Origin: Lutjanus erythropterus
Taxonomy: Eukaryota; Chordata; Actinopteri; Lutjaniformes; Lutjanidae
Reading direction: 5' to 3'
Assembly (NCBI GenBank): GCA_020091685.1
Contig: CM034601.1
Span: forward strand, 17,041,320-17,105,319
DNA length: 64,000 nt
In this document: in pieces, positions 1-10,857 of the stretch
How positions within the stretch are numbered: position 1 is the stretch's first letter
Layout of the letters: each line of letters opens with the position of its first letter
Position numbers and translations under genes: made by a program
Notes under the pieces: model-generated
What the model was told of the DNA's origin: nothing
Database searches by the model: none
Seen by the model: the letters and a program-made list of their open reading frames with translations, nothing else

Positions 1-2564
1 TGTCACTGTCTTACTTATGGATGGAATTACAGTGGAAATAAATTAGGCTATTGTCTTTATGGGGACCTCCATTTGAGAACCACCAGAATAAACAAATAAA
101 GTAAAAAAACAAATAAATAAAGTTAAAATTCACACTTCACTTGTTTATTTGAATATGCTCACTGGATTTTGGATTTATCTCCCCACTCTAGTCATATACT
201 GTACAAATTAATTTTGAGCCATGTCTGTTTCATAATATAGAAACCTTTTTCAAGCTGCAAAGATTAACAAATTCAAAGCAATGGAAACAGTTGGCTTCTA
301 CAGTGGTTAATCAGTGGAATGATCCTTTAAACACAGTTTGACCTGCAGTGAGTGTCAGATAACTTCTCCGCCCTGAACAGTAAGAGTTTATGTGCTGTTG
401 TTTCTCTGTCAGCACATGAGCTTTTACGGTGCAGGGAGGCAGAGGATGAACAACCGTCCATTGTTATCTGTTTCCTTTCTTTTCTTACACTTTCTTTTCT
501 TTTCTTTGCACAGAGCAAATATGTTGCAATTTTAAAAGATCAGATTTTAAAGAACATAACGTCCTGTATATTATGCATGGTAGTGAAGAATGAAATAGTT
601 TCTCTCTCTAAACTTCTGTAAATCTTCACTTTGTGATAAGTTATGACTGTACCACTCATCTTAGTAATTACAAAATGCCAGCAGTCCATATAGTAAAGCA
701 GTTTACATTGATATTTCATGTTAAAAACCCTCCTGTCATTTTGGATTCTGGAGTCACTTAAACAGTACTTGTCTTGGTTTAACCAACTTTTGTACTGCAC
801 TGTTTTAAATCTTTATTTTATTCTATGAAATCAGACACATGATTTGCTCCAGAAAGTTTCAGCTTGGAAAAACTTTGATGACACAGACAAATCCTGGCCT
901 GTAGATGGCAGAATAACTCTGGATATTACAGAGTAGTGCTTGAGGAAGAGTGGACCAAGAGCTAGTCCATTCCTTGTGTGAGTGTGTGTGTGTGTGTGTG
1001 TTTGGTGTGAGCATACCATATGTGTGTATCTGTGTGGATGTGGGTGAGCCCACCTGTGTGGGGCCCAGTGTGTGGTTTGTGTCTGCCTGCAGGTTACAGC
1101 GCTGCCTACTGGGAATTCCTGGCCGTGCTGCTTTGAAGCGAGGCTGATAAACAGAGACACGAACAGGTGTCGGAGCTGGCTGACTCATCCGTTCAGCAAG
1201 GGCTCTTTGCATTCATTACTGTACTCCATGATCAAACCATAAAGAAATGCATTACGCCTAATAAAGTACAAGTGAAGAGCAACATGTGTCCATTAGTGTT
1301 ACTGCATACAGGATTGTTAAACACTTTTCTGTGTTAGATGATTACATTATGTGTATTATTGTGATAATACATATGATTACAACACGTTATATGCAGTTCT
1401 AAAACATAGTCATTTTGGTATCAGTGGGGTCACACAGAAATTTGCATCCATGAAGAAGTCAAACTGCTCCAGACAGCATGTATGAGTAAACAACTTCTGA
1501 CCTACTTTCTTTCTAAATGATGATAGATAAATGAGAGGCAAAGTTTTTTTAACCATCTTTTTATTTCCAACCAGTGTACAATAAACCGGCACTAATAATG
1601 TGAACATACAAGCGTAAGAGAGTACACTGAGTTTCCTCATATCCCACATTCCTTCCCTCCACCCCTGTACACCCAAGTAAACAAAAGAGAAGAAAGCAAA
1701 AGAACAAATGAAGGGGTGAAACAAACAAACAAACAAAAAAACATACTTAAAACCGCATGAAACAAAACAAACAGACAAACAAAAACAGTGACAGAATTAA
1801 TGGTAACAGTAACCTAATAGTACATAATTTACGATGTATTTCTGTAAAGGTTCTAGGTTATAAAAATCCAGGTCCAAAAAGTCTGTCATCGTTATTGATC
1901 TCCTCTTGAAAAGTGAGAAAATAGTGGGGACCAGAGTTCTTTAAAAATATGCCCCTGGTAATTTTTTCCTAAGCTTAGTTTCTCTAATGGTAGGAATTCT
2001 GATAATTGGTCCAGGAACAGCTGAAAAGTCAGTGGGGATTTGTTTTTCCAAAATAAAACTGTGCAAAGTGTGTTATGGTAATTAACATTCTGCATTCATT
2101 TTTCAATCTAATTGAAAATCTGACATAATTTAAAAAATGCAAACTAGGATTTAATTTTAATTCTATTTCAGGACTGTGAATGAATGAGCTATACTGCAGA
2201 AACCTTTCAACAGATGACACTGGCAGAACATATGGATGAATTTTCCTTGTTCAGTTTTGCATCTTGGACAGTTGGACAGGTGAAATATCTGTGGAAATTT
2301 CAGGCATTTTTATGGGAGTAAGAGGGAATTTATGGATGAACTGCAAATTTGTTTTCTTGATGTTGTTTCTTATAAATGAAAAATGTATTCTGTCATGGAT
2401 GTTTTGCCAGGTATTTTCATCTAAAGCCACCTCCAGATGCCTTTCTCAGATCTTGAATAGGGCTGAGAAAGATGAATGCACTCCTTTGGCTGTGAAAAAA
2501 AAATGCACACTTAATTATTAGCTTTAACTAAACCTTTTTCTTTCTCTCTCTTTTCTTTTCCTGA
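1..2564. other. intergenic, AT-rich, no gene seen
   Basis: No reading frame here has splice sites, length or composition that would support a gene. The stretch holds a short GT run and an AAAC-rich tract near 1720-1790. It lies downstream of the minus-strand microRNA pair, so the 3' part of that primary transcript may cross it, but nothing in the sequence marks its end. Confidence 0.6.
982..1000. repeat. (GT)n microsatellite
   Basis: An uninterrupted GT dinucleotide run inside a longer GT-rich stretch that extends to about 1030. Confidence 0.9.
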
Positions 2565-2660
2565 TGACACCTGCCCCTAACGACCATGGCTGTAGACTGT
2601 TACCATGGTGCTATTGCTAGAGTAACAATCTAAAGCCACGGTCGCCATGGAGACAGCAGG
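2565..2660 (-). ncRNA. mir132: microRNA precursor mir-132
   Basis: The minus strand across 2581-2602 reads exactly as the vertebrate miR-132-3p mature sequence as I know it (seed AACAGUC, 3' end CAUGGUCG). The opposite arm, 2621-2642, reads ACCGUGG...UUGUUACU, the miR-132-5p pattern, with one base different from the human form I recall. The two arms pair across a loop of about 18 nt, giving a standard Drosha/Dicer hairpin; the outer stem limits are approximate. miR-132 is a neuronal, CREB-induced microRNA that acts in the cytoplasmic RISC on targets such as p250GAP and MeCP2 (known for the family). It lies about 240 bp downstream of mir-212 in the transcription direction, the same order as in mammals, so both probably come from one primary transcript starting to the right. 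Confidence 0.95.
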
Positions 2661-2895
2661 GTGGAGGAGGAGGAGCTGGAGTTGGCATGGTAACTGGAAA
2701 ACTGCAAGGTCTCATTGGTTTGAGAGTGGATATTACGCACTTACATGGTGTAGGACTCCCCCAATGCAAGCCCACACAGGTTTCCTCTCTGAGCAGAGGA
2801 AGAAGTCTCGAATATCTATCAAGACAACCATTTTATCAGCACTGAACAGTGTTTCCATGGTCCATATTGTCATACGCATGCTGTTTGGTGCATTA

Positions 2896-2987
2896 CCAGG
2901 CTTCAGTAGCCATGACTGTAGACTGTTACTGTACTTTGACACTGTATAAGCAGTAAGCAGTCTAAAGCCAAGGTGCTGATGCTCTGG
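2896..2987 (-). ncRNA. mir212: microRNA precursor mir-212
   Basis: The minus strand across 2908-2928 reads as the fish form of miR-212-3p (same seed AACAGUC as miR-132, 3' end CAUGGCU). The partner arm, 2952-2974, reads ACCUUGG...GCUUACU, matching miR-212-5p except for one base relative to the human form I recall. Stem pairing continues outward to the complementary ccagg/gctctgg ends, which set the limits given. miR-212 shares its seed and many targets with miR-132. The pair is a conserved cluster normally found close to HIC1 and SMG6, and SMG6 is in this window at 21.9 kb. Confidence 0.95.
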
Positions 2988-3427
2988 CCAGGTTAGGAGG
3001 ATGGGGAAGAGATGGTGAGAACGCTCCTCATGTGGAAACCTGCATCGGCAAAAACAAAGGAAGAGGGTAGAGGTATAACATTACTTGAATCAAACATGAC
3101 ACAAGTCCCCAGAGGCTGTTACTGATCAATACAGTGCTTGTCAACCAGAGGCATCCCAGTAACCTAAATACAGCAGTGGATGAGATCCTGGAAACTACTG
3201 CTTTAACTGCCATGGTGATATTTTCTTCAGTTGAGGCCGTAGGTGTAGTTGTAGCACCACCTCTGCATCATTATTCCTGTGCAATCAATTTAAAACATGT
3301 TGCTGATTTTGAGGTGAAGACAGAGCAAAATTAGCTTTCACTGCTTTACTTTAAACTGGGGTAAAATGTGAAACACATACACATCTTTGTTAATGTTTTG
3401 AAATATTACAATTGGCTGTCCTGTGCT

Positions 3428-3560
3428 CAGGGTTGGCTAGTAATGGGTTACATGTAATCGGGATTACATAATCAGATTACAGAATATTAGTAACTATAAT
3501 CCACCCAGATCCCATTTGAAAAATGTGTAATTAGATTCTAATTATGTTGTAAAGGAAACA
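3428..3560 (+). repeat. interspersed repeat fragment ('gggttggctagtaatgggttac' type)
   Basis: It opens with a gggttgg motif followed by several ATTAC/GTAAC words, a pattern I recognise as a common nonautonomous repeat of fish genomes. Only the left end is clear; the right boundary is approximate. Confidence 0.5.
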
Positions 3561-4740
3561 CTGATTAGAGTTTTGATTTTTTTAATTAATGATAAATTGT
3601 ACTTTTTTTAACTCATGAAAAGTGCACATGACATACTGGGTTTCTGAGACAAGTGCTCAACAAAAAAGTACCCTATGCAAAACTACATTTGATTGCATTT
3701 GATTTGCAATGAAAAAGTTTTTAGATGTTGATGACCTCTGAATATAACTCTGTAGCTGGCAGAACAGAAAAACAGCAGAACCAAGAATGAGAACTTACAC
3801 ATTAATAACACAGAAGTGGCAACAATTGCAAAATATTTTTTGTTAATTTTATTTTGCAGATGATTCTTTTACTTACACAAATGTTTCAACAACTAAGTAG
3901 ACCATCTAGCCTGGATACCTGACAAATCTGCCAATCTCATGTGTTCAAGTGCTCTTGCACGTTTATTGATTATAATAATTTATTACATTAGTTATCATTC
4001 ATAATTATCTAATAATTATAATTAACATTTGTTAATTAGTCTGGAGATGCTGTGGCTACAGGTAGTCCAGAATTGTTTGACTATAACAGATAAGCTTCTT
4101 TTAAAAAGTAAGAGAGATAAAATGTATCAAACAGTCAATTTATCATTCGCATATTGTATTGATCAATACAGTCATGCAAAAGAAAAAAATATATAATGAA
4201 ATTAATTAAATATCTACAAATATTCTCAATCATCCAGCTAAGGACACCTAATGCTAATTGCGGCAAGACTTTTAAAATAAATGTTGATAATGTTGTCTTG
4301 GTTCTTTCTCTGATCTAGTTAGTGTTTATATGTATGCAAGTGTGTGTGAGAGCAGAGTAAGTAAGGCAGGGGGACAACAAGAGAGAAGAGGTTCACTATT
4401 TTGATATTATTAAACCTTACACCTTACGAGTACGAGGGAATCACCTGTGAGTAATTCAACCAAAGATCAACTAAGATCACTTTAAATTACAATCAATCAA
4501 AACAGGCCACAGTATTTCCTCCCTTGCTGTTCCATCTTCCAAAAAATGTGATAAAATTCAACATATTCTATTCTTCCTTTTGTTGGTGACCCCCCACAAC
4601 CCATTCCATGACCCCTGTTAGTCCACAGACCCCAGTTTGACTTGAATCACTAGGCCACCATAGCTTCAAGCAGCTCCAAAGAAGTCATTATTGAATTCAA
4701 ATTTTAGACTGCTGACTACTGACTTTACAATTTACTGAAG

Positions 4741-5056
4741 CTTATCACATGGCTTTGTTAAATACTCAATTTTGATTGGTCAGTTACAGCATTCTATGGT
4801 CTGTTATTTCTGTAGAGTAGACTGTTGTTATGAACAACAGACCGTTGCTACTGTGTGGATGCAGTTCTGGTCATAGACTCTGGGGGAGCAATAAAAACAT
4901 TTTATATTAATGTTTTTTTGTTTGTTTTTTTGTCAAATTATTGATTTTTTTTATAATTAGCAGGATAATGTACAGTGAGCAGGTCGTTATTGCAATAATA
5001 TTATTATTTCATTCATTATTTCATAATAATGGCCTGCTCTTTGTGCATTATTCCTT
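4741..5056 (+). repeat. nonautonomous repeat with internal hairpin, copy A
   Basis: Shares its whole order of motifs with 46507-46858 in opposite orientation: the acatggctttgttaaat end, the 'attggtcagttacagc' segment, the alternating cagacc/ggtctg words, and a hairpin made of ggataatgtacagtgagcag (from 4963) and its near complement at 5025-5054. A third fragment lies at 58585-58642. Three copies in one window show this is a dispersed family. No open frame is present. Confidence 0.75.
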
Positions 5057-5749
5057 AATTAAAACAACTTGAATCAACTTTGGCCCTCTAACCTGGAGAC
5101 ATATCTGATTAGATCTGCTTGTTCTAAGACTTATCTCTTCCACTGGCCACAAGTGCAAGTGACATTTCAAAGCTAGGCAAATATGGTCCACTTTGATAAA
5201 TACTAAAACTCAAACAGCTAACTCTGTAAGAATATGCAAAAAGTATAAGACACTGTGAATCAAACCTAACAAGAAAAATCATGATAAGAAGACATGTTTT
5301 TGGATTTTTGTTTAAAACTAAACTTTTTGAAGAGTATTCACTAACAAAGCTTAATTTATTTTTTATCTGTTCACAGAAATTGCAACGTGGCAATCACATG
5401 TCTTGTTTAAATATATATATATATATTTTTTTGGAATACTTTATTTTAAGGTTTTCAATTATGCAAGAACAGTACAACTTATTTCCACTAAAAACCTGAT
5501 AATAAAATACAGTTAATAGAAAACAAAGAGGTAAAATAATAATAGTAATAAGTAAATAAAATAAATAAATAATAATGATATTTTTAAAACAAAAGAGATA
5601 AAATGAAATGATCAGTTATCATAAGGAAATCTCAACCATTCCACCTGGACGTTAGTATTAGCCTACAATGGTTCCAGTTCAAAGATGACAGGGGGTCTAG
5701 TATAAACAGATCTCGGAGGTGTCTCTGCAACAGGTTCCCTTTCGTCAGT

Positions 5750-5776
5750 TTCAGCACCACGACGCTGGACAGCGAC
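5750..5776 (+). promoter_or_regulatory. split RE1/NRSE-like site (REST)
   Basis: A perfect left half TTCAGCACC (5750-5758) and a right half GGACAGCGAC (5767-5776, one base from the canonical GGACAGCGCC) lie in the correct order and orientation, separated by 8 bases instead of the usual 2. REST is known to bind such expanded sites when about six extra bases separate the halves, roughly half a helical turn, and this spacing falls in that class. No binding data are available here. Confidence 0.6.
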
Positions 5777-6121
5777 ACAGCGGCTCTGGGGCTCGGAGCT
5801 GTCCGCGGTGCTGAACTGGACGACGCTCACAGCACAGAGGCAACTTAAAGTCTCATTTTATTGCAGATTGTAAATAATCAAAAGCTCCAAATGTTACCTT
5901 ACTGACACTTTTAAAACACTAGTTTGTATTTTAACCTATAAAGATACATTAAATCTATAAATGTGACATATTTTAGCGTCCTGGTCACTTGTTTGAAGTG
6001 GACCACAGTCTCTCTGCAGTCTCTGCTCTCATTACCGAATACATGTTGTTGGTCAGGTGACGAGCACCGCGTCACGCGTCTCGGTGCTCTGTACAAGTCA
6101 CATGCCCGAGGGTACGGCCAT

Positions 6122-6131
6122 GTGACGTCAC
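6122..6131. promoter_or_regulatory. consensus CRE (gTGACGTCAc)
   Basis: A perfect 10-bp palindrome containing the full cAMP response element TGACGTCA, followed by a further CGTC. It sits in CpG-rich DNA 346 bp from the RE1-like site. CREB control is the hallmark of miR-132 induction. Confidence 0.65.
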
Positions 6132-6310
6132 GTCGCGAGCGAACCTATCGGCTCTCGTCTCATTCTGGCGCCTGGCTTATCAGAGCGCGTGGGCAGTGGC
6201 TTGGTCTGACTCGGTTTCCATGGCACCGGGGAGAAACCGCTCCAGTCCGACCGGCCGAGCGCGCGGCGACTCCCTCCAGTGAGAGAAATGCGCATGGAGT
6301 CATATACAGT

Positions 6311-7169
6311 GAGATGTGAACTTGAGCCTGGACTTTAGACTTTGTCTGTTAGACAAAACTGGCACAATAATTAAGATGTGTCTTAAATATCTCATGACTT
6401 CTCAAGGCTTAAAAGGCACAATATGCAACATTCTCCTAAAGAAAAATAATTTATGGACTCATATAAACATAATCCCTTTCAATCGTGACTCATGACCCAC
6501 TAAAAGCGTGCTCTCTGCCTGTTTTTCCTTATTTCATCATTGTTTTGCTGTTATTTTGCTCTGGACGCTAAAACGTCTGTATTTCACGCTGTGGGAGCTA
6601 GACTTAACAATTAGCCACGTTTCTGATGCGTTTTTAAACAGCTCGGACAAATCCTACTGATTCTACCAATAAGACTGAAAGACTAACTGAAACTAAGATA
6701 TAGAGATGTAGCATTCATATATATAATAGCATAATGATGAACTGGGTTGTTTAAATGATCTATCATAACAGCTGTTTAATCAGAGGTGGAAGTAACCAAT
6801 TACAGCTACTCAAATGACTGTAATTAAGTCATTGTACTTTTTCACTTCACTACACTATGTAATCTACTTAGTAACTTTTAAAATCATTATTGAGTACTGA
6901 ACTAATTTGAACTTGAATTAATATCCAAACCTTTCATCCTCGTTACCTCTAGAACATGACAGATGGAAAAGACAAACAAAAAAAGAAAAGAAACACCAGT
7001 AGTTTTCATTGTAGTTGAGTAATATTTCAATAATATAACAGTACTTGTACTTGAGAACAGATTTTCAGTGGGCTATATATATATTTAAGTATATATACAT
7101 TGTGTGACCAAAGTCAGTGCAACAGTGGCCACAACAACGAGTTGTGAATGAAAGAGTGGGTTTCAGGGT
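6311..7169. other. AT-rich spacer between two GC-rich blocks
   Basis: No gene recognised. Most of its right part is the interspersed repeat at 6784-7065. Confidence 0.5.
6784..7065 (+). repeat. interspersed repeat ('agaggtggaagtaac' type, hAT-like MITE)
   Basis: Begins with agaggtggaagtaaccaatt and continues with alternating tactcaa/tgtaatt words, ending with a 'gtacttgtacttgaga' segment. I recognise this as a widespread nonautonomous fish element; the exact superfamily is not provable from this copy. Confidence 0.55.
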
Positions 7170-7610
7170 TTCATTGACTCGCTCCACCCACTCCTCCTCC
7201 CTCGTGCTGTCCGTGCACGCGCCTCTCACACTGCGCACTCACGCCCCCGCGCGCCCAGAGGAGGATCACACTGCAGTGTGCGCGCGTGCGTGCGTGCTAT
7301 GCCTTTAAAAGGGTTATAGTAGGTGACTGCGTATCATCTGCAAAGTGCGCAAGAATGACGCAGGGATGACTTCACCGGCTGACGACGTCACAGAAAAAAA
7401 ACAGTTAAAGGAAACGCCGGCCGGCCGGAAGTGCATGAAGGGGAGCGGGAGGAGTGACGAGGAGGAGGGGGGTACCGCCACACCGGAAGAAAAGTGATGG
7501 CGATAATGTCATCACTATCACCGGAAACCTCCCGGTGCCACGCGCTCCCGAGAATGAAGAAGAGGGGCTGGTGAGGAACTCTCCCCCCCACCTCCACACT
7601 CCCCTCCACC
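7170..7610 (+). promoter_or_regulatory. GC/CpG-rich block, candidate second promoter
   Basis: High CpG from about 7207 to 7610, with a TATA-like tttaaaagg at 7303, a half-CRE (CGACGTCAC at 7383-7391), a triple CCGG run leading into CCGGAAGTG near 7425, and two more CCGGAA words near 7482 and 7520 that fit ETS-family sites. No coding exon follows convincingly on either strand. It could be an alternative promoter for the microRNA transcript (minus) or start an unrecognised noncoding RNA. Confidence 0.4.
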
Positions 7611-7651
7611 CCCTACTCCCCCCGGCACACGCACACACTCGTACAGAAACG

Positions 7652-7694
7652 TACACACACACACACACACACACACATACACACACACACACAC
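7652..7694. repeat. (CA)n microsatellite
   Basis: CA dinucleotide run with one AT interruption, directly right of the GC-rich block. Confidence 0.9.
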
Positions 7695-9409
7695 TGGGGC
7701 AAAGAAGAGTCTGTGCATGTGCCAGTGTACACTGCACGATGACATTTGCACATCACCGGACAGCCTACAGAGGGTCCTGAGCTGCCAAAAACAGTGTCTA
7801 CCTGTTCAGTTCTGAACCAGCTGCAACCTGTATGACAGGTGAATCTGCCTGGCAATTTACAAATGTATGCGTATAGATTCGTTCCATGCGTAAATTGGAA
7901 CAAATTGAAGCAGATTCTGTCAGAAAAAGACATATGTGAAGTCGATTTTTGAGCGAATTTTGCATTTTCTGTTTGAGAAATCAGAGATTATCTCTTTTTT
8001 TTTTTCAGGTGGCAGGCTGACTGCTGCCCACATGGGAGAGAAAATGAGTCACACTGCAGCAACTTCCAGCCGGAGAGTGAAGATGAGAACAGTGTCAGTC
8101 AAAGCAGACTACGAGGCTTCTTCTTTACACCTTGTCCCTAGGTTGCACTTAACCCACATCAGAGCTGATGTTTTTTTCCTGAAGTAATAAAATCTGCTCT
8201 GGAGAAATAAGGATTGAACTTACCTCAGTCAAAGTTCCCCGTGTGGCTACGGCTCCCCTGCTGTAGAAACATGTCTCTCCTGTCTCTTAACTGGCTGTCT
8301 TCTTCTTCACCAACACAAATCTGTGCCATGCCTTCGCGCTGTCGTCCCTCTTCTCCCAAAGTCGCTTCTTCCCATACAGACCGGGCTCTCCCATCAACCG
8401 TAGGCTTTTTATAGAGATCCCGTAGTAACTAGTAGAGGGAACGGAGGAGGGAGGGGAGGGAGAGGAGAGGGGAGGAAGAGAGGAGAGGGAGAGCTCATTC
8501 AAAGATTCACCTACACATGTACGTGCGTATCCCACGTCATTGAACGGAGTGCAGCTATTTATAAGAGGGGAGAGGAAAAGTATAGCCTGAATCACTGTGC
8601 GGGTCTTAAAAAGGGAAGATGAAAATAGCATGTTTGTTGTGTGCATGAGCTCTTTTACAACAAGATGCCAAAATATTAGACTATTCCTGTATGATAAAGA
8701 CATTTAGAGTCTCAGAGGTACTAATTAGGGAGTTATATCTCCCAATATTTCTGTAATCGCCTGTATATTACATAATTATGCTGTTAAATCTCATAAGGGA
8801 TGCATTTTTGATTCAGATGGTCTATTTTCTGCCAAAAGACGCGCAAAGCGTGCTGCCATTTCTTCTGTCAGAGGATCTATCTGTTGCTTCGGTCACAGCA
8901 TTACGCGGGAGACTAAGTGGCATCAATAAATTGTATTTTGTATGCTTAAAGTCAATCAAATATCACAAAACAATCTAACCAATTGACTTCTCTCTCGATA
9001 CCGTCTATTTATTGGGGATTATTAAAAGGTTTTCGTAAAATATAGCTGAAAATCAAGCATCTAAAGTCGCATTTGTTTAATACAATTTTTTACCGAGTGG
9101 TCACAGCAATGAGCCAAATCGTGATGTTTAGATCAGGGGATGAATCACTGCAGCTGCCTGCTTGGAGTGACTGAATATATTTGCTGCAGTGCACTGATTT
9201 TTTTTTCTCTTTTATATTGATGTATAAAAAATGAACTAAATATCCAACCCAGATTCCACGTATGAAGCGCAGAAGGAGATATTTGATGTGACAGGAGTCG
9301 TGCGTAAATCCAATCCCGACGCCGTTGAACTCACAACACGTTCAGGGGAGATTTGGGGGAGACCCTCGTGCGTAAAGAAGTGTGTCAGACATGCGTAGGC
9401 GCGTGTAGT
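7695..9409. other. intergenic, no gene recognised
   Basis: Apart from a polypyrimidine tract ending in CAG at about 8008, which would look like a splice acceptor on the plus strand, and a GGA-rich stretch at 8430-8500, nothing identifiable is seen. Open frames up to 138 codons on the minus strand have low-complexity Ser/Pro composition and no known domain. Confidence 0.5.
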
Positions 9410-9444
9410 GAGAGAGAGAGAGAGAGAGGGAGAGAGAGAGAGAG
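9410..9444. repeat. (GA)n microsatellite
   Basis: AG/GA run with a single GGG interruption. Confidence 0.85.
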
Positions 9445-9460
9445 ACTCCTGTAAATGAGA

Positions 9461-9757
9461 CGCACTTTTTCTGGACACAAAACTAAAATGCCCCCTTGAG
9501 AAGTTGAGAAGCAACAAGAGTGCAAGTTGAGAGAAAACTTGTCTGAATGGCCCTGCAGGGGAGGAGGGGAGGCAGTAGGCCAGGTCTGGAGTGTGATCTG
9601 TCTCCTCCTGCACAGCCCTCCTCCACCTCCACCTCCACACGCATCCTTTATCTAGACATTGCTGAATAAACGGGAGATGATTTCACTCTTCATAATTATA
9701 TTCAACTCCTAATTTAAAGTAGAGTTCAAATCAAAGCAAGATCATTTTAAAGGTAGC
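9461..9757 (+). repeat. local duplication, copy 1
   Basis: This segment is repeated in order at 10138-10857. Shared landmarks are gcacttttt-tggaca, gttgagaagca, gaaaactt, tgaatgg...ctgcaggggag, aggccaggtct, ccagacattgctgaataaa (tagacattg here) and aaatcaaag-agatcatttt. Copy 1 lacks the insertion found in copy 2. Function unknown. Confidence 0.8.
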
Positions 9758-10137
9758 CACAACAATCAGGACAGGAAGCTTTTGTCACGTCCCTCCTTGG
9801 ATGCCTAGGTGTAATTTAAAGGGACAGTTCACCCAAAAAAATCAAGGCTACATTTTTCATACATATTTTTCCTCTTAGCTGTAGTACTATCACAGGCACA
9901 GGGCCCCGGTGGAGTGTTGAGGAAGAATTTATGAGTCTTACCATGTGAGGGTAGAAGCTGCACTTTAGTCTAATGGTACAGCAGTGGATACTTCTGTATG
10001 TCTTGCCAGATGACAACAGGATGAATAGGCTGTGAGTATTGTCTGTATCTTCCCAATTCTTCCTTTTTGCAGCACTACTGGGGCAGCTTCACTTTATTTT
10101 TCAACAGTCCTCAGGCTCAACACTTTGCTGAGCTGTT

Positions 10138-10857
10138 GGCACTTTTTTGGACAAAAAGAAATGTCAGTTGAGTTGAGAAGCAGTGAGAGTGGAAGTTGGA
10201 AGAAAACTTATATCGGGAGTCAACAACCTTCACTATCAAAAGAGCCATTTTAGGCTGAAAAGAAAACAAAATCTGTCTGGAATTACAACTATTGAATTCT
10301 CTATTTTCCTCTGAGCCTTTTCTTTTTTTTGAATCTGTAATCAATAGCCAGCCAAGGGAGACTCAAGACTAGCCACCAGGAAAATTTAGAGGAAAAGGTG
10401 CTGAACTTCAGACGTAAACTATGACGCTACACAATTTTACATTTTGGAGAATGTAAGAATGACCTAAGCCTATAAAAATGATAAGTGAAAATTAAAATGA
10501 TAAAATGAGAACTATTTTTCATTTCCATACATTTTTTGTCAAAGCCTCAGGGAGCCAGTGGAGAGGGGCAGAAGAGCCACAAGTGGTTCTGGAGCTGGAT
10601 TTTGCAGACCCCTGACTTTTATGAATGGTTCTGCAGGGGAAGAGGATAACAGGCCAGGTCTAGAGGACGATCTGTGTCATGCACGACCCACCTCTACACG
10701 CCTCCTTCATCCAGACATTGCTGAATAAATTGGAGATGATTTCCCTCTTAATCACTGTGCATTTCAAAAGAAACGTCTCATAAATTCTAATTTAACTCTT
10801 CACTTAAAGTAAAGTTCAAATCAAAGCTAGATCATTTTAAAGGTATCATTCCTCTCC
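10138..10857 (+). repeat. local duplication, copy 2 (interrupted)
   Basis: Same landmarks as 9461-9757, but split by about 400 bp at 10218-10616. The duplicated block and the sequence left of it also lie between two TIR-like words, aaagggacagttcaccc at 9818 and its partial complement ggtgaactatccttttaag at 10986, a word pair typical of another fish repeat, so several events overlap here. Confidence 0.75.
10218..10616 (+). mobile_element. nonautonomous element inserted in duplication copy 2
   Basis: Absent at the matching point of copy 1. It begins gggagtcaacaacctt and ends gcagacccctga, imperfect inverted ends of a type common in fish ('gggtc.gcaacc ... gg.tgc.gacccc'), and is flanked by similar 8-mers (cttatatc/cttttatg) that could be a decayed target duplication, which would suggest an hAT origin. 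No coding capacity. Confidence 0.55.

Larger units (their letters stand above)
2988..5739. other. intergenic, between microRNA cluster and CpG-rich block
   Basis: No coding exon recognised. If transcription of the microRNAs starts in the CpG-rich block at 5.7-6.3 kb, this stretch would be the 5' part of their primary transcript (inference). It contains two interspersed repeats listed separately and otherwise AT-rich unique-looking DNA. Confidence 0.5.
5740..6310 (-). promoter_or_regulatory. CpG-rich candidate promoter/enhancer of mir-212/132
   Basis: This block is much richer in CpG than its surroundings, including a run of CpG at 6058-6145 and another at 6225-6290. It contains a CRE palindrome and a split RE1-like site, listed separately. 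miR-132/212 transcription is known to be activated by CREB and repressed by REST, and the block lies 2.8-3.3 kb upstream of mir-212 on its strand. The assignment to the microRNA transcript is inference; a plus-strand transcript or a distal element for SMG6 is possible. A 118-codon open frame across it (5963-6319, plus) has no recognisable domain. Confidence 0.5.

Noticed and set aside
5963-6319. 118-codon plus-strand frame in the CpG-rich block
   Set aside because: CpG-rich DNA has few stop codons by chance; no domain or conserved motif is visible, and no plausible exon follows.
7405-7933. Frames of 70-110 codons with Cys/Val or Thr/His runs
   Set aside because: These are translations of the CA/GT microsatellite at 7652-7694.
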